From contig JACMLN010000130.1 of NCBI GenBank assembly GCA_014379585.1, forward strand, positions 1 through 35,097: a stretch of 35,097 nt of DNA, read 5' to 3'. Below, in pieces: positions 17,010 to 25,335 of the stretch; position 1 is the first letter of the stretch; every line of letters starts with the position of its first letter. The translations under genes and the position numbers were made by a program. The notes under the pieces were generated by a model that was not told the DNA's origin, ran no database searches, and saw nothing but the letters and a program-made list of their open reading frames with translations. Origin of the DNA: Gloeobacterales cyanobacterium ES-bin-313 (lineage in GTDB: Bacteria; Cyanobacteriota; Cyanobacteriia; Gloeobacterales; Gloeobacteraceae).

Positions 17010-19229
17010 ATGCGAGGCTTTAAGCACACTCTCTCTTTGACAGTTGCCATCGTCGCAATCAGTGCCGGCAGCGCTGTTTCTGCCTGGGCAGAAGAGAACC
17101 CACGACCAAATCAATTCTGGTGGCCCGACCAGCTCGACCTTTCGCCTCTGCGCCGCAATGCAGTAGAGTCCAATCCTCTCGGTAAAGATTTCAACTACGC
17201 CAAGGAATTTCAAACCCTCGATCTTGAGGCCGTCAAGAAAGACATAAGAAAAGTGTTGACGACCTCCCAGGATTGGTGGCCCGCAGACTATGGAACCTAT
17301 GGCCCCTTCTTCGTTCGCATGGCCTGGCACGGTGCCGGTACCTATCGTATTTCTGATGGCCGTGGCGGTGCCGGGGGCGCCCAACAGCGTTTTGAACCCC
17401 TCAACAGTTGGCCTGATAACGCCAATCTTGATAAAGCGCGCCGATTGGTGTGGCCAGTCAAAAAGAAATATGGTCAGAAACTCTCCTGGGGCGACCTTAT
17501 GGTTCTGACCGGGAACGAGGCCATGGAGTCGATGGGCTTCAAAACCTTTGGCTTTGGTGGTGGCCGCAACGATGATTGGGAACCCGATCTGATCTACTGG
17601 GGGGCTGGTGCCAAGTTTCTTTCGGACAACCGTGATAAAAATGGCAAGCTTGAGAAAACACTAGCTGCGACCCAAATGGGTCTTATTTATGTCAATCCCG
17701 AGGGACCGAACGGCAACCCTGATCCCATCGCTTCAGCCAAAGATATTCGTGAAGCCTTCGGGCGCATGGCGATGAATGACGAAGAAACGGTTGCGCTCAT
17801 CGCTGGCGGCCATACCTTTGGTAAGGCCCATGGTGCCACCTCAGCCAAGTGTCTTGGTGTTGCCCCGGCTGCCGAAGTAGTTGAGAAGCAAGGTTTGGGT
17901 TGGATCAACAAATGCGGAAAAGGCAAAGGTGCTGATACGACCACCAGCGGCCTAGAAGGTGCCTGGTCAGCTGATCCGATTTCGTTTACTACACAGTACT
18001 TCGACAATCTGTTTGCTTTCGATTGGGTGAAAACGAAGAGCCCCGCTGGCGCCACGCAATGGATGCCGAAAACTGCTGTAGCGATCGTTCCGGATGCCCA
18101 CAATCCCAAAAAACTCCACCCGCCCATGATGTTTACGACGGACTTAGCGCTGAAGTTCGATCCGGAATACCGCAAAATTTCCACTCGATTCCGCGACAAT
18201 CCAGAAGAGTTCAAGCGTGCCTTTGCAAAGGCATGGTTCAAGCTGACTCACAGAGACATGGGGCCGCGTTCGCGCTATCTGGGCGCTGACATCCCCAAAG
18301 AGGCATTGATCTGGCAGGATCCAGTTCCTGCAGTTGATTACAAGCTGGTAGATGCGTCGGATCTTGTCGGGCTCAAGGCAAAAATTCTTGCGTCTGGATT
18401 GTCAGAGTCTGAACTCGTCCAGACCGCTTGGGCCTCTGCTGCGTCCTTCCGTGGCACGGACAAACGCGGTGGTGCGAATGGAGCGCGCATTGGTTTGGCA
18501 CCAGAGAAAGACTGGGCAGTGAACGATCCAGCGGAACTCGCAAAGGTTCTAAAAGCGCTGGAAGGCGTTCGCAGCGAGTTCAATACAGGCCGTTCTGACG
18601 GCAAGAAAGTATCTCTTGCGGATCTGATCGTGCTCGGTGGCACTGCAGCTGTCGAGGCTGCGGCTAAACGCGGAGGGTATGTGGTGCAAGTGCCCTTCTC
18701 GCCCGGACGCACGGATACTTCACAGGAACAGACTGACGTGAAGTCCTTTGCCGTGCTTGAACCAACTGCAGACGGCTTCCGCAACTACTTCAGCGCAAGC
18801 AACGAAAGATCGCCCGCCGAATTGCTTGTGGAGCGAGCAAGCCTGTTGACGCTCACGGTTCCTGAAATGACCGTTCTCGTTGGCGGGATGCGGGCTTTAG
18901 ATGCGAATGTAGGGGACTCCCGGCTTGGCGTGTTCACCGATCGACCCGGAACGTTGAGCAACGACTTTTTTGTCAATCTCCTCGATATGTCTACCGAGTG
19001 GACGAAGTCTGCTAGCGCAAAGGGCATCTACGAGGGACGTGATCGTAAAACCAGTCGGGTCAAATGGACAGCAACCCCGGTTGACTTGGTTTTCGGCTCA
19101 GACTCGGAACTGCGCGCGGTTGCAGAAGTGTATGCGTCGGATGATGCGAAGGAGAAATTTGTGCAGGACTTTGTCAATGCCTGGGTCAAGGTGATGAACC
19201 TCGACCGTTTTGGCCTAGAGCGCTCCTAA
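17010..19229 (+). CDS. katG: Catalase-peroxidase with an export signal peptide
   Basis: A bifunctional haem catalase-peroxidase of 739 residues. The distal site is Arg103, Trp106 and His107 ([11 protein letters not shown]), the proximal haem ligand is His268 ([10 protein letters not shown]), and the family's Met-Tyr-Trp cofactor is complete (Trp106, Tyr227 in [13 protein letters not shown], Met253). The second, non-catalytic peroxidase domain follows. The frame is open from 16947, but ATG 17010 is preferred, with GGAGA just upstream. This start gives a classical signal peptide (positive MRGFKH, hydrophobic 8-24, likely cleavage after AWA near residue 27). Most KatG enzymes are cytoplasmic, so this is a periplasmic type. 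The 288-base upstream gap holds two direct AGTCTAAC repeats (16868 and 16885). Transfer from a proteobacterium is possible. Confidence 0.95.
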   Translation: MRGFKHTLSLTVAIVAISAGSAVSAWAEENPRPNQFWWPDQLDLSPLRRNAVESNPLGKDFNYAKEFQTLDLEAVKKDIRKVLTTSQDWWPADYGTYGPFFVRMAWHGAGTYRISDGRGGAGGAQQRFEPLNSWPDNANLDKARRLVWPVKKKYGQKLSWGDLMVLTGNEAMESMGFKTFGFGGGRNDDWEPDLIYWGAGAKFLSDNRDKNGKLEKTLAATQMGLIYVNPEGPNGNPDPIASAKDIREAFGRMAMNDEETVALIAGGHTFGKAHGATSAKCLGVAPAAEVVEKQGLGWINKCGKGKGADTTTSGLEGAWSADPISFTTQYFDNLFAFDWVKTKSPAGATQWMPKTAVAIVPDAHNPKKLHPPMMFTTDLALKFDPEYRKISTRFRDNPEEFKRAFAKAWFKLTHRDMGPRSRYLGADIPKEALIWQDPVPAVDYKLVDASDLVGLKAKILASGLSESELVQTAWASAASFRGTDKRGGANGARIGLAPEKDWAVNDPAELAKVLKALEGVRSEFNTGRSDGKKVSLADLIVLGGTAAVEAAAKRGGYVVQVPFSPGRTDTSQEQTDVKSFAVLEPTADGFRNYFSASNERSPAELLVERASLLTLTVPEMTVLVGGMRALDANVGDSRLGVFTDRPGTLSNDFFVNLLDMSTEWTKSASAKGIYEGRDRKTSRVKWTATPVDLVFGSDSELRAVAEVYASDDAKEKFVQDFVNAWVKVMNLDRFGLERS

Positions 19230-19238
19230 CGAGAAGCC

Positions 19239-19282
19239 AATCAGAGTTGGGGATTGCCATACCGCAATCCCCAACTCTGATT
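19239..19282. terminator. 19-bp perfect hairpin between convergent katG and ubiA
   Basis: Eighteen bases (19239-19256) are repeated exactly inverted at 19265-19282, and one further C-G pair closes a six-base loop. It begins ten bases after the katG stop and lies about 60 bases beyond the end of the convergent prenyltransferase gene. There is no proper T-run on either side, so it may be a transcript-end stabiliser or a bidirectional attenuator rather than a simple intrinsic terminator. Confidence 0.7.
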
Positions 19283-19343
19283 CTTGAAGGTCGTTCATTT
19301 TTGCGGCAGAAATTGCTCAAGATCGTGAACAAAAAAGCAGTGC

Positions 19344-20219
19344 TTAAAAAATCGTGCCGCCGATCATCCCAGCCAAAAGAATGAAACCGATGGTGACATT
19401 CTCGTTAAAAATCCGCATAAAACGGCCTGGATTGCTGCCAATTTTGAGTTGGCGATATTCCCGAAACCAAAGCACCCCAGCCACAAAAATAGCGGCGTAG
19501 AGTCCAGCCCCTAAGCTCATCTGATAGGCCAAGATCGCCAATAAAATCGCCGTGCCCAGAAAGAATAGACCAACGGCTTCAGCAGCGAAGCGGCCAAAGA
19601 AAATAGCACTGGATTTGACCCCAATTTTGAGATCGTCTTCTTTGTCCGAAAGGGCGTAGGCTGTATCGAACCCAAGCGTCCAACACACCGTTGCGCCCCA
19701 CAAAAGCCATGCCTGGGGATCGAGATTGCCCCGCACCGCTGACCATGCGATCAAAGCAGCGAATCCCCAGGCAATGGAGAGAACCAATTGGGGAACGGGA
19801 AATACCCGTTTCGCACCTGGGTAAAGCGCAATGACGGGGACAGCCGCGACGCACAGCCAAAAAGTAAAAGTATTTAAGAAAAATGTCAGACCCCAGGCAC
19901 AGGCAAGACCCACTAAACAAGTGACGATGGCGACAGGAACAGTGAGTTCGCGGCTGGCCAAAGGACGTTTTCGGGTGCGCTCCACAAGAGGATCGATGTT
20001 GCGATCCCAAAGATCGTTGATCACACAACCAGCAGCACTCGTCGCAAAGGTGCCGATCACCATGATTGCAACGAGAGCCAGAGGGGGTGCGCCGCCAGAG
20101 GCCAGAAAGACACCCCACAGGGCTGGGATCATCAAAATTAAGCGCCCCGCTGGCTTGTCCCAACGCAGAAGACGATAGATAGCGTCGGCTTTTTGTCGCC
20201 AAGTCAGGGCAGTGGTCAT
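19344..20219 (-). CDS. ubiA: 4-hydroxybenzoate polyprenyltransferase (UbiA family, plastoquinone synthesis)
   Basis: An integral membrane prenyltransferase of 291 residues with about nine membrane helices. The first Asp-rich motif is NDLWDRNID (Asn68, Asp69, Asp72, Asp76) and the second is DTAYALSDKEDD (Asp185, Asp192, Asp195, Asp196); together they bind prenyl diphosphate through magnesium. The motifs and length match the enzyme that prenylates 4-hydroxybenzoate in cyanobacterial plastoquinone synthesis. Homogentisate and chlorophyll-synthase relatives differ in the first motif. Its ATG overlaps the stop of the AsmA-like gene (ATGA), so translation is coupled. Confidence 0.88.
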   Translation of the reverse strand: MTTALTWRQKADAIYRLLRWDKPAGRLILMIPALWGVFLASGGAPPLALVAIMVIGTFATSAAGCVINDLWDRNIDPLVERTRKRPLASRELTVPVAIVTCLVGLACAWGLTFFLNTFTFWLCVAAVPVIALYPGAKRVFPVPQLVLSIAWGFAALIAWSAVRGNLDPQAWLLWGATVCWTLGFDTAYALSDKEDDLKIGVKSSAIFFGRFAAEAVGLFFLGTAILLAILAYQMSLGAGLYAAIFVAGVLWFREYRQLKIGSNPGRFMRIFNENVTIGFILLAGMIGGTIF

Positions 20220-23200
20220 TGCGGTGGTTGGGGTTCAGGATTTACGGGCTGCGCTGGGATGAGATCAATAAATCGAAAATTACGAATCGAACCTGCAGCA
20301 TTGACTGGGCCTTCAATTTCAAAGCCGAAAGGTCGATTCCCTCCCGGTACGCGGCGGGCAATATTGCCGTTGCGGGCAAATTCGCCTTGAACTGTGAAAT
20401 TGGCAGCGCGATCATAGAGTCCGAGGGAGCCATTGACCGTCATCTGCGCTGCACTCGTGCTATAGTTCACGCCTTGAAAACTCGCTGTGCCCTTCGAAAG
20501 TGAGAAGGGGCCACTGAGTCGGTCAAATCGACCTGTGTTGGCACTGCGCACTGCCCCCTGGATTGAGCTAAAACTTCCTCCTAGAGAGGAGCCCAGAAGA
20601 TCGGCTGTCCAAAGTTTGCCATTTTGGATATTGAGGGAGCCACTACCTTCAAGGGAAGCAACGAAGGCTTCGGTGGTCGCTCCCGAACCAGAGAAATTGA
20701 GTTGAACCTCTCCTTCTCCCGACAATTGATTGGCAAAGCTAGTCAACCACTGGGCAGCCAGCTGATTGATGTCGCCCCGCAGTGTGACGTTGCCTCTGGA
20801 GATACCAGAACGGACATTCGTACTTAAAGATCCAGAAAGCTTTGTCGCTCCCATGGCCAAAGAAAGGTCGTTCAATGACCAGTTACCATTGCTGAGGCGG
20901 GCTTGGGCACTTAAGTTATTGAAAGACTGATGACTGAGTATGCCATTGTCGATCTTAAGACTGCCGCTGGCTTGGAGTGTGCGCAGGAAACTGCTGCCAT
21001 CGGCGATCAGCGCATCAAGGTTCAGAAGGTCAAAGCTGGCATTGAAGTTGTTCGTCGAACCACTGATCCGTCCGTTGCTTCCCCCTTCAAGTTTGAAGGC
21101 CAAACCGGATGTTCTTGCTGAAGCGCCTTCGAAACTCACTGGGCCATTCAGTTCGCTGATTCCCAAGGAGGGAATATCGATGTTGCTGAGAATCAAGTCC
21201 CCGCTCAAAGATGGGCTGGCGGCAGGGCCAAGCACGGCAAGATCTAAGTTAGAAGTGCCTGCAGTAGCCCCAAGACTCTCGATGCCAGGCACAAAACGCC
21301 CAAGCAGACCCATGGAGATCTGTTCGGCGGCTCGCAGTTTCAAACGCCACCGCGATCCGACACTGCCACTGAGATTGAGGCTCAGGGCATCGGTGTCGAG
21401 GCGGCCACTGCTAATCGAAAGGGTTGAACCATTTACGGAACCTGAAAGCGTCAAGCGCTTGGCTGGGGCGAGGCGAAGCGCGTTACCAAGGGTAAATTCA
21501 TTTAAATCACTGAGATCGGCTGTGGCCTGGAGATCGCCGCTGCCCCCCAAACTGAACGAGACAGGCACACTTCCACGGGCTTGCAAACCAGAGCGTAAGC
21601 CTTTATAAAGTAGGCTTGTCGCCTCCGGAAAGCTCAAGGTTCCGTTGCCACTGACGCGCAGAACACCAGAACGAGAAACGCCTCCTTTAAGCACCAGCGC
21701 CGAACCACCTGCACGGGTGCGGAGTTGATCGAAGCTGACACCCTGGTCGTTGAGTATGACTAAGCCTTCGGTGCTGTTGAGATCCGCGTTGAAATTGCTC
21801 AGACCAAGATCCGCGCCAGTCAGATCGACCTTGCCGCTGAGTTGGTCTCCTTGCAACTTCACATCGACGTTGGCAGAACCGTCCATGCTGCGAAAGTTCC
21901 GCCGGAAGTTGCGCTGAATCCCCCCACCGATCAGATCGGAACTCAAAACGTAGCGGGCCATTTTGAGATCTAAGCCCGTGCTGTTAATGGCGAGTTGGGG
22001 GTTCTGGCGATCCGTACCGTAGCCCTCGATCACCCCATTGACACTGGCATTGGAAGCACCCACACCCATGTTGAGGTTTGCAATCGTCAGTTTCTGGGCT
22101 TCAAAGATCAATGTTCCGCGCAGGTCATGCAGAGCTTGGGGCCAGCCATCGCGCTGCAAGGTGGCATCTTGCAATTCGACTTGACCAAGAATTTGCGGTG
22201 TGTTCGCTGTTCCAGTCACATTCAGGTCGATGCGACTGCGCCCACCAAGATTGCCGACTTTTGCCCCTACCACATTGGAGAAAGCAGAAAGTTCTACGGA
22301 GTCGGAAGTGACTTTTAAGTTGAGCTGGGGATCGTCAGTACGCGTGACTGTACCTGTCGCCGTCACTTCTAGCCCTGGTTTGCCGATACGCAGTGATTGA
22401 AGTTCCCACTGTTTCTCAGAAAGAATTACCTTGCCACTCAAGCCGTCGATCGGACTACGGAGGCGAGGGTTCGCAATATTGAAATCTTGAAATTCAAACA
22501 GCCCTTCCACATTGGCCTGATCAAGGGAGCCACGCAGAGCAATTTCTGTGCGCAGCTTGCCGCTGCCCGTTGTATCTGTGACCCAAGGTCGAATATTCGG
22601 TGGAAAGAGCGCAATGGGAATATTTTTGCGCAGCGCAAACGGATCCGTAAAGCCTGTGGTCAAAGTGAGATTGACGGTCGGTTGCGCTCCTGCTTGGGCC
22701 GGAGGGACAATATTGCCTTTGATACTGGCATCCAGACCCTCGGCGATCACATGAATCGGAGCAGCAGTTACTTCGCCGCCCTTCAGAACGACTGCTCCAT
22801 CAAATTTCACATCCTTGGCAACCCAGGGTGACTTGCCCAAAAGTTCCGGCCAATCCCAGTTGAGCAGGCGGGTCACCATCGACCCAGCGAGGCGTGATTC
22901 GGTATTGAGCCGACCCTTCCAAGTGAAGTCTAAATCGTAGACCCCAGTCAGTCCTTTTAAACTTGGAATGGCCTGGGTGTAGGCGCGCAAGAAACGGGGA
23001 CGAAACTTTTCGGCGACAATGCGCAGATCTCCTCCTAATTTTTGCCAGTCGCCATCCTCTGAAAGCAGCAAATTGCCATCGACCGTCAAGATCGTCAGGC
23101 GCTTGCCAAGACTATTGGTGATCGTGCCCTGCAAGTTCAGCGGGATGGTAGTGCGATCTTGGCGGCGAGCACTCAAGCTCAAGTTGCTCACTTGATAGGT

Positions 23201-23749
23201 CTGGTTGGGTTCGACGGATTCATCGACAAAGCTCATGGTGCTGTCGAGGAGGCGAACCCCCGCTTGGCTTAGATCTACGGACACCTCTTTGGTGTTTAGA
23301 TTGGCTTGGGCCAAGTCTTCTAAATTCCAGTGCCCAGTTTTGTTCCGTTTGAGATTGATCTGCGCGCCATCGAGTTCGATGGTGCGCACAGAAAGATTGC
23401 GGGTGAGCAGTGCAAAGAGATCGAGTTCGACGAACACCCCTTGGGCTTGTAATTCCAAGGTTCCATCGGGTTCGACGATGCGCAATTGATCCGCTTTGAG
23501 GCCAACTCCACCGAAAGTCTGCACGTCGAGGCGGCTGAGAACGACATCTCGATGGGTAGCTTCGGACAAAGCTTTTTGGAGCGGCTCCCGAAAGCTCTCG
23601 CTATCGACAAAGAGAGGCACCATCGCCAGAGCGATCACACCCGTAACACTTAAAGCCCCAATACCGAGTAAGGTGCGCTGAAACCAAACAGGAATGAAGG
23701 GCTTGCGGGTAAGTGCAGTTTTTTTTGGAGCAGGAGCAGCTTCGGACAT
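20216..23749 (-). CDS. Large AsmA-like membrane-anchored protein
   Basis: A 1177-residue protein with a short cytoplasmic tail, one membrane segment (about 26-49, FQRTLLGIGALSVTGVIALAMV) and a very long periplasmic region of repeated beta-strand units. The N-terminal region (FREPLQKALSEATHRDVVLSRLDV) and the C-terminal part (GSGSLNIQNGKLWTADLLGSSLG, then a series of short beta strands) fit the AsmA superfamily, whose large members (TamB, YhdP, YdbH) form bridges that carry phospholipid between inner and outer membranes. The C-terminus is Pro/Gln-rich. It is the first gene of a pair with ubiA, with a four-base overlap. Lipid transport is inferred from the family; subfamily assignment needs a profile search. 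The promoter should lie in the 75-110 bases shared with the divergent kinase gene. Confidence 0.85.
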   Translation of the reverse strand: MSEAAPAPKKTALTRKPFIPVWFQRTLLGIGALSVTGVIALAMVPLFVDSESFREPLQKALSEATHRDVVLSRLDVQTFGGVGLKADQLRIVEPDGTLELQAQGVFVELDLFALLTRNLSVRTIELDGAQINLKRNKTGHWNLEDLAQANLNTKEVSVDLSQAGVRLLDSTMSFVDESVEPNQTYQVSNLSLSARRQDRTTIPLNLQGTITNSLGKRLTILTVDGNLLLSEDGDWQKLGGDLRIVAEKFRPRFLRAYTQAIPSLKGLTGVYDLDFTWKGRLNTESRLAGSMVTRLLNWDWPELLGKSPWVAKDVKFDGAVVLKGGEVTAAPIHVIAEGLDASIKGNIVPPAQAGAQPTVNLTLTTGFTDPFALRKNIPIALFPPNIRPWVTDTTGSGKLRTEIALRGSLDQANVEGLFEFQDFNIANPRLRSPIDGLSGKVILSEKQWELQSLRIGKPGLEVTATGTVTRTDDPQLNLKVTSDSVELSAFSNVVGAKVGNLGGRSRIDLNVTGTANTPQILGQVELQDATLQRDGWPQALHDLRGTLIFEAQKLTIANLNMGVGASNASVNGVIEGYGTDRQNPQLAINSTGLDLKMARYVLSSDLIGGGIQRNFRRNFRSMDGSANVDVKLQGDQLSGKVDLTGADLGLSNFNADLNSTEGLVILNDQGVSFDQLRTRAGGSALVLKGGVSRSGVLRVSGNGTLSFPEATSLLYKGLRSGLQARGSVPVSFSLGGSGDLQATADLSDLNEFTLGNALRLAPAKRLTLSGSVNGSTLSISSGRLDTDALSLNLSGSVGSRWRLKLRAAEQISMGLLGRFVPGIESLGATAGTSNLDLAVLGPAASPSLSGDLILSNIDIPSLGISELNGPVSFEGASARTSGLAFKLEGGSNGRISGSTNNFNASFDLLNLDALIADGSSFLRTLQASGSLKIDNGILSHQSFNNLSAQARLSNGNWSLNDLSLAMGATKLSGSLSTNVRSGISRGNVTLRGDINQLAAQWLTSFANQLSGEGEVQLNFSGSGATTEAFVASLEGSGSLNIQNGKLWTADLLGSSLGGSFSSIQGAVRSANTGRFDRLSGPFSLSKGTASFQGVNYSTSAAQMTVNGSLGLYDRAANFTVQGEFARNGNIARRVPGGNRPFGFEIEGPVNAAGSIRNFRFIDLIPAQPVNPEPQPPQ

Positions 23750-23825
23750 CCGAGATTGTTAAAGACCCACAGCCAGTTTATCAGTGCCTTGCTGTATTGA
23801 TAGAGTGCTATCTGTCCTGTGCAAT

Positions 23826-25319
23826 ATGCTTAAGTTGGAGATTGATGCACGCACCCCTATGAATACTCCGCGCAGTCAAGAAAATTTAGTGGGTTCCCTG
23901 ATTAGTAACCGCTACCGAATCACTGGTTATATCAGCAGTGGTGGTATGGGCAGTGTCTTTGAAGCAGCGGATACCCGCCTTGCGGACAAAGTTGTAGCAG
24001 TCAAGGTGCTTCATCAAGGTTTGATCGGCGACAAAGATATCGTCGAGGTACTGATGCGTCGATTCGAAGAAGAAGCAAAGTTGAGTGCCATATTGGGTGG
24101 TCACTCCTGCATCATCCAAGTCACCGATTATGGGGTCGAAAATGCCCAGCCCTACTTGGTGATGGAATTTTTGGGCAAACCACCCCGCAGCAACAGCCTG
24201 ACCAATCTTCTTAAAGAAGGGTCATTGCCTCCAGAGCACGTCGTCCGGATCGCCTCTCAAGTCTGCGATGCCCTGTATTATGCCCACACGATCAATACCA
24301 CCATCGGCGAACGTCGGATCACCGGGGTTGTCCATCGCGATATCAAACCAAGCAACATTTTTGTGATTAAAGAGGGTGGAATTGGCGAGCGCGTCAAAGT
24401 GCTCGACTTTGGGATCGCCAAGGCGATGAGCGATATGACCATTGCCCTAGGCACGAACATGGGCTTTATCGGTACCCTCAGCCACGCCAGCCCTGAGCAA
24501 TTGCGCGGTGAAGTCCTCGACGCTCGCTCTGATATCTACTCTTTTGGTGTCGTTCTCTATCAGATGTTGACAGGGAACTTACCCCTTACCCCCAAAACGG
24601 AAACCTTGCCCGGTTGGTACCAAGCCCATAACTACGAACCCCCCATTGCTCTCGAAAGCCATGTTCTCCCCCAACGCATTCCTGAGCGCCTCAGCCAAGT
24701 GGTGTTCGCTTGCCTCGAAAAAGATATCAAGAAGCGGCCAGCCAATATGCAAGTGTTAAGCGACATGCTCCGGGATTCGCTGAAGATAGACCAACCCATC
24801 CAAGCGGTGAAGCCCCCCATCGGGGCGCAAATGGTGATTGAACCAGGGCGCAGTCTGCCTCCTGAAACGCCGACTGTGGTGACGAATCCGCCACGCAAAC
24901 AGCCTCAACCCGCTGTTCCTCCCCCGCTTCCAGTCGAAAACAAGTGGAGCTGGAAGTGGACTTTTTTGTCGGCTCCCATTGTGACAGTTACGCTATTTAT
25001 CGCAACTGCTTTTGGTATGTGGGTCTCCGGAGCGTTCTCCAGCAGCGAATACACAGAACAGCAAACTTTAGTGATTTCACTCAGTATGGCGATGGGCGTC
25101 TTCGGCGGGGCTTGTCTCAGTGCGGTGCTCACGAAGCGCAAAGTAACCATCGAGATTATCGTCGGCTCCGCTATCGCGGGTATGCTGATCGGGCTTCTCG
25201 TCGCCGCTAACACGCCTGAATATGCCTTATCTTCTTTGATAGTACTCCCCCTGCTGTGTGCTTTTATCGGCTGGCTAGGCGCACTGCTCGGCAGCCTCGT
25301 CCAAGGCAAATCCACCTAA
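23826..25319 (+). CDS. Membrane Ser/Thr protein kinase (Hanks type) with four C-terminal membrane segments
   Basis: About 497 residues. The kinase domain (about 28-315) has the Gly loop ISSGGMGSVFEA, catalytic Lys60 (VAVK), HRDIKPSN with Asp172, DFG at 194-196, SPEQ in place of APE, and the DIYSFGVVLYQMLTG region. A Pro-rich linker (about 335-385) follows. The C-terminus has four hydrophobic segments (about 390-415, 427-448, 454-472 and 478-495) instead of a PASTA or other recognisable sensor domain. The start is uncertain: ATG at 23826 or 23859, neither with a clear ribosome-binding site. The PBP2 gene follows after 16 bases, suggesting that the kinase regulates peptidoglycan synthesis. Confidence 0.88.
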   Translation: MLKLEIDARTPMNTPRSQENLVGSLISNRYRITGYISSGGMGSVFEAADTRLADKVVAVKVLHQGLIGDKDIVEVLMRRFEEEAKLSAILGGHSCIIQVTDYGVENAQPYLVMEFLGKPPRSNSLTNLLKEGSLPPEHVVRIASQVCDALYYAHTINTTIGERRITGVVHRDIKPSNIFVIKEGGIGERVKVLDFGIAKAMSDMTIALGTNMGFIGTLSHASPEQLRGEVLDARSDIYSFGVVLYQMLTGNLPLTPKTETLPGWYQAHNYEPPIALESHVLPQRIPERLSQVVFACLEKDIKKRPANMQVLSDMLRDSLKIDQPIQAVKPPIGAQMVIEPGRSLPPETPTVVTNPPRKQPQPAVPPPLPVENKWSWKWTFLSAPIVTVTLFIATAFGMWVSGAFSSSEYTEQQTLVISLSMAMGVFGGACLSAVLTKRKVTIEIIVGSAIAGMLIGLLVAANTPEYALSSLIVLPLLCAFIGWLGALLGSLVQGKST

Positions 25320-25335
25320 AATCCAGGAGTAGACA

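Noticed and set aside
20940-21608. 222-residue plus-strand frame inside the AsmA-like gene
   Set aside because: Arg/Leu/Ser-rich composition without motifs, fully inside a well-supported gene on the other strand.
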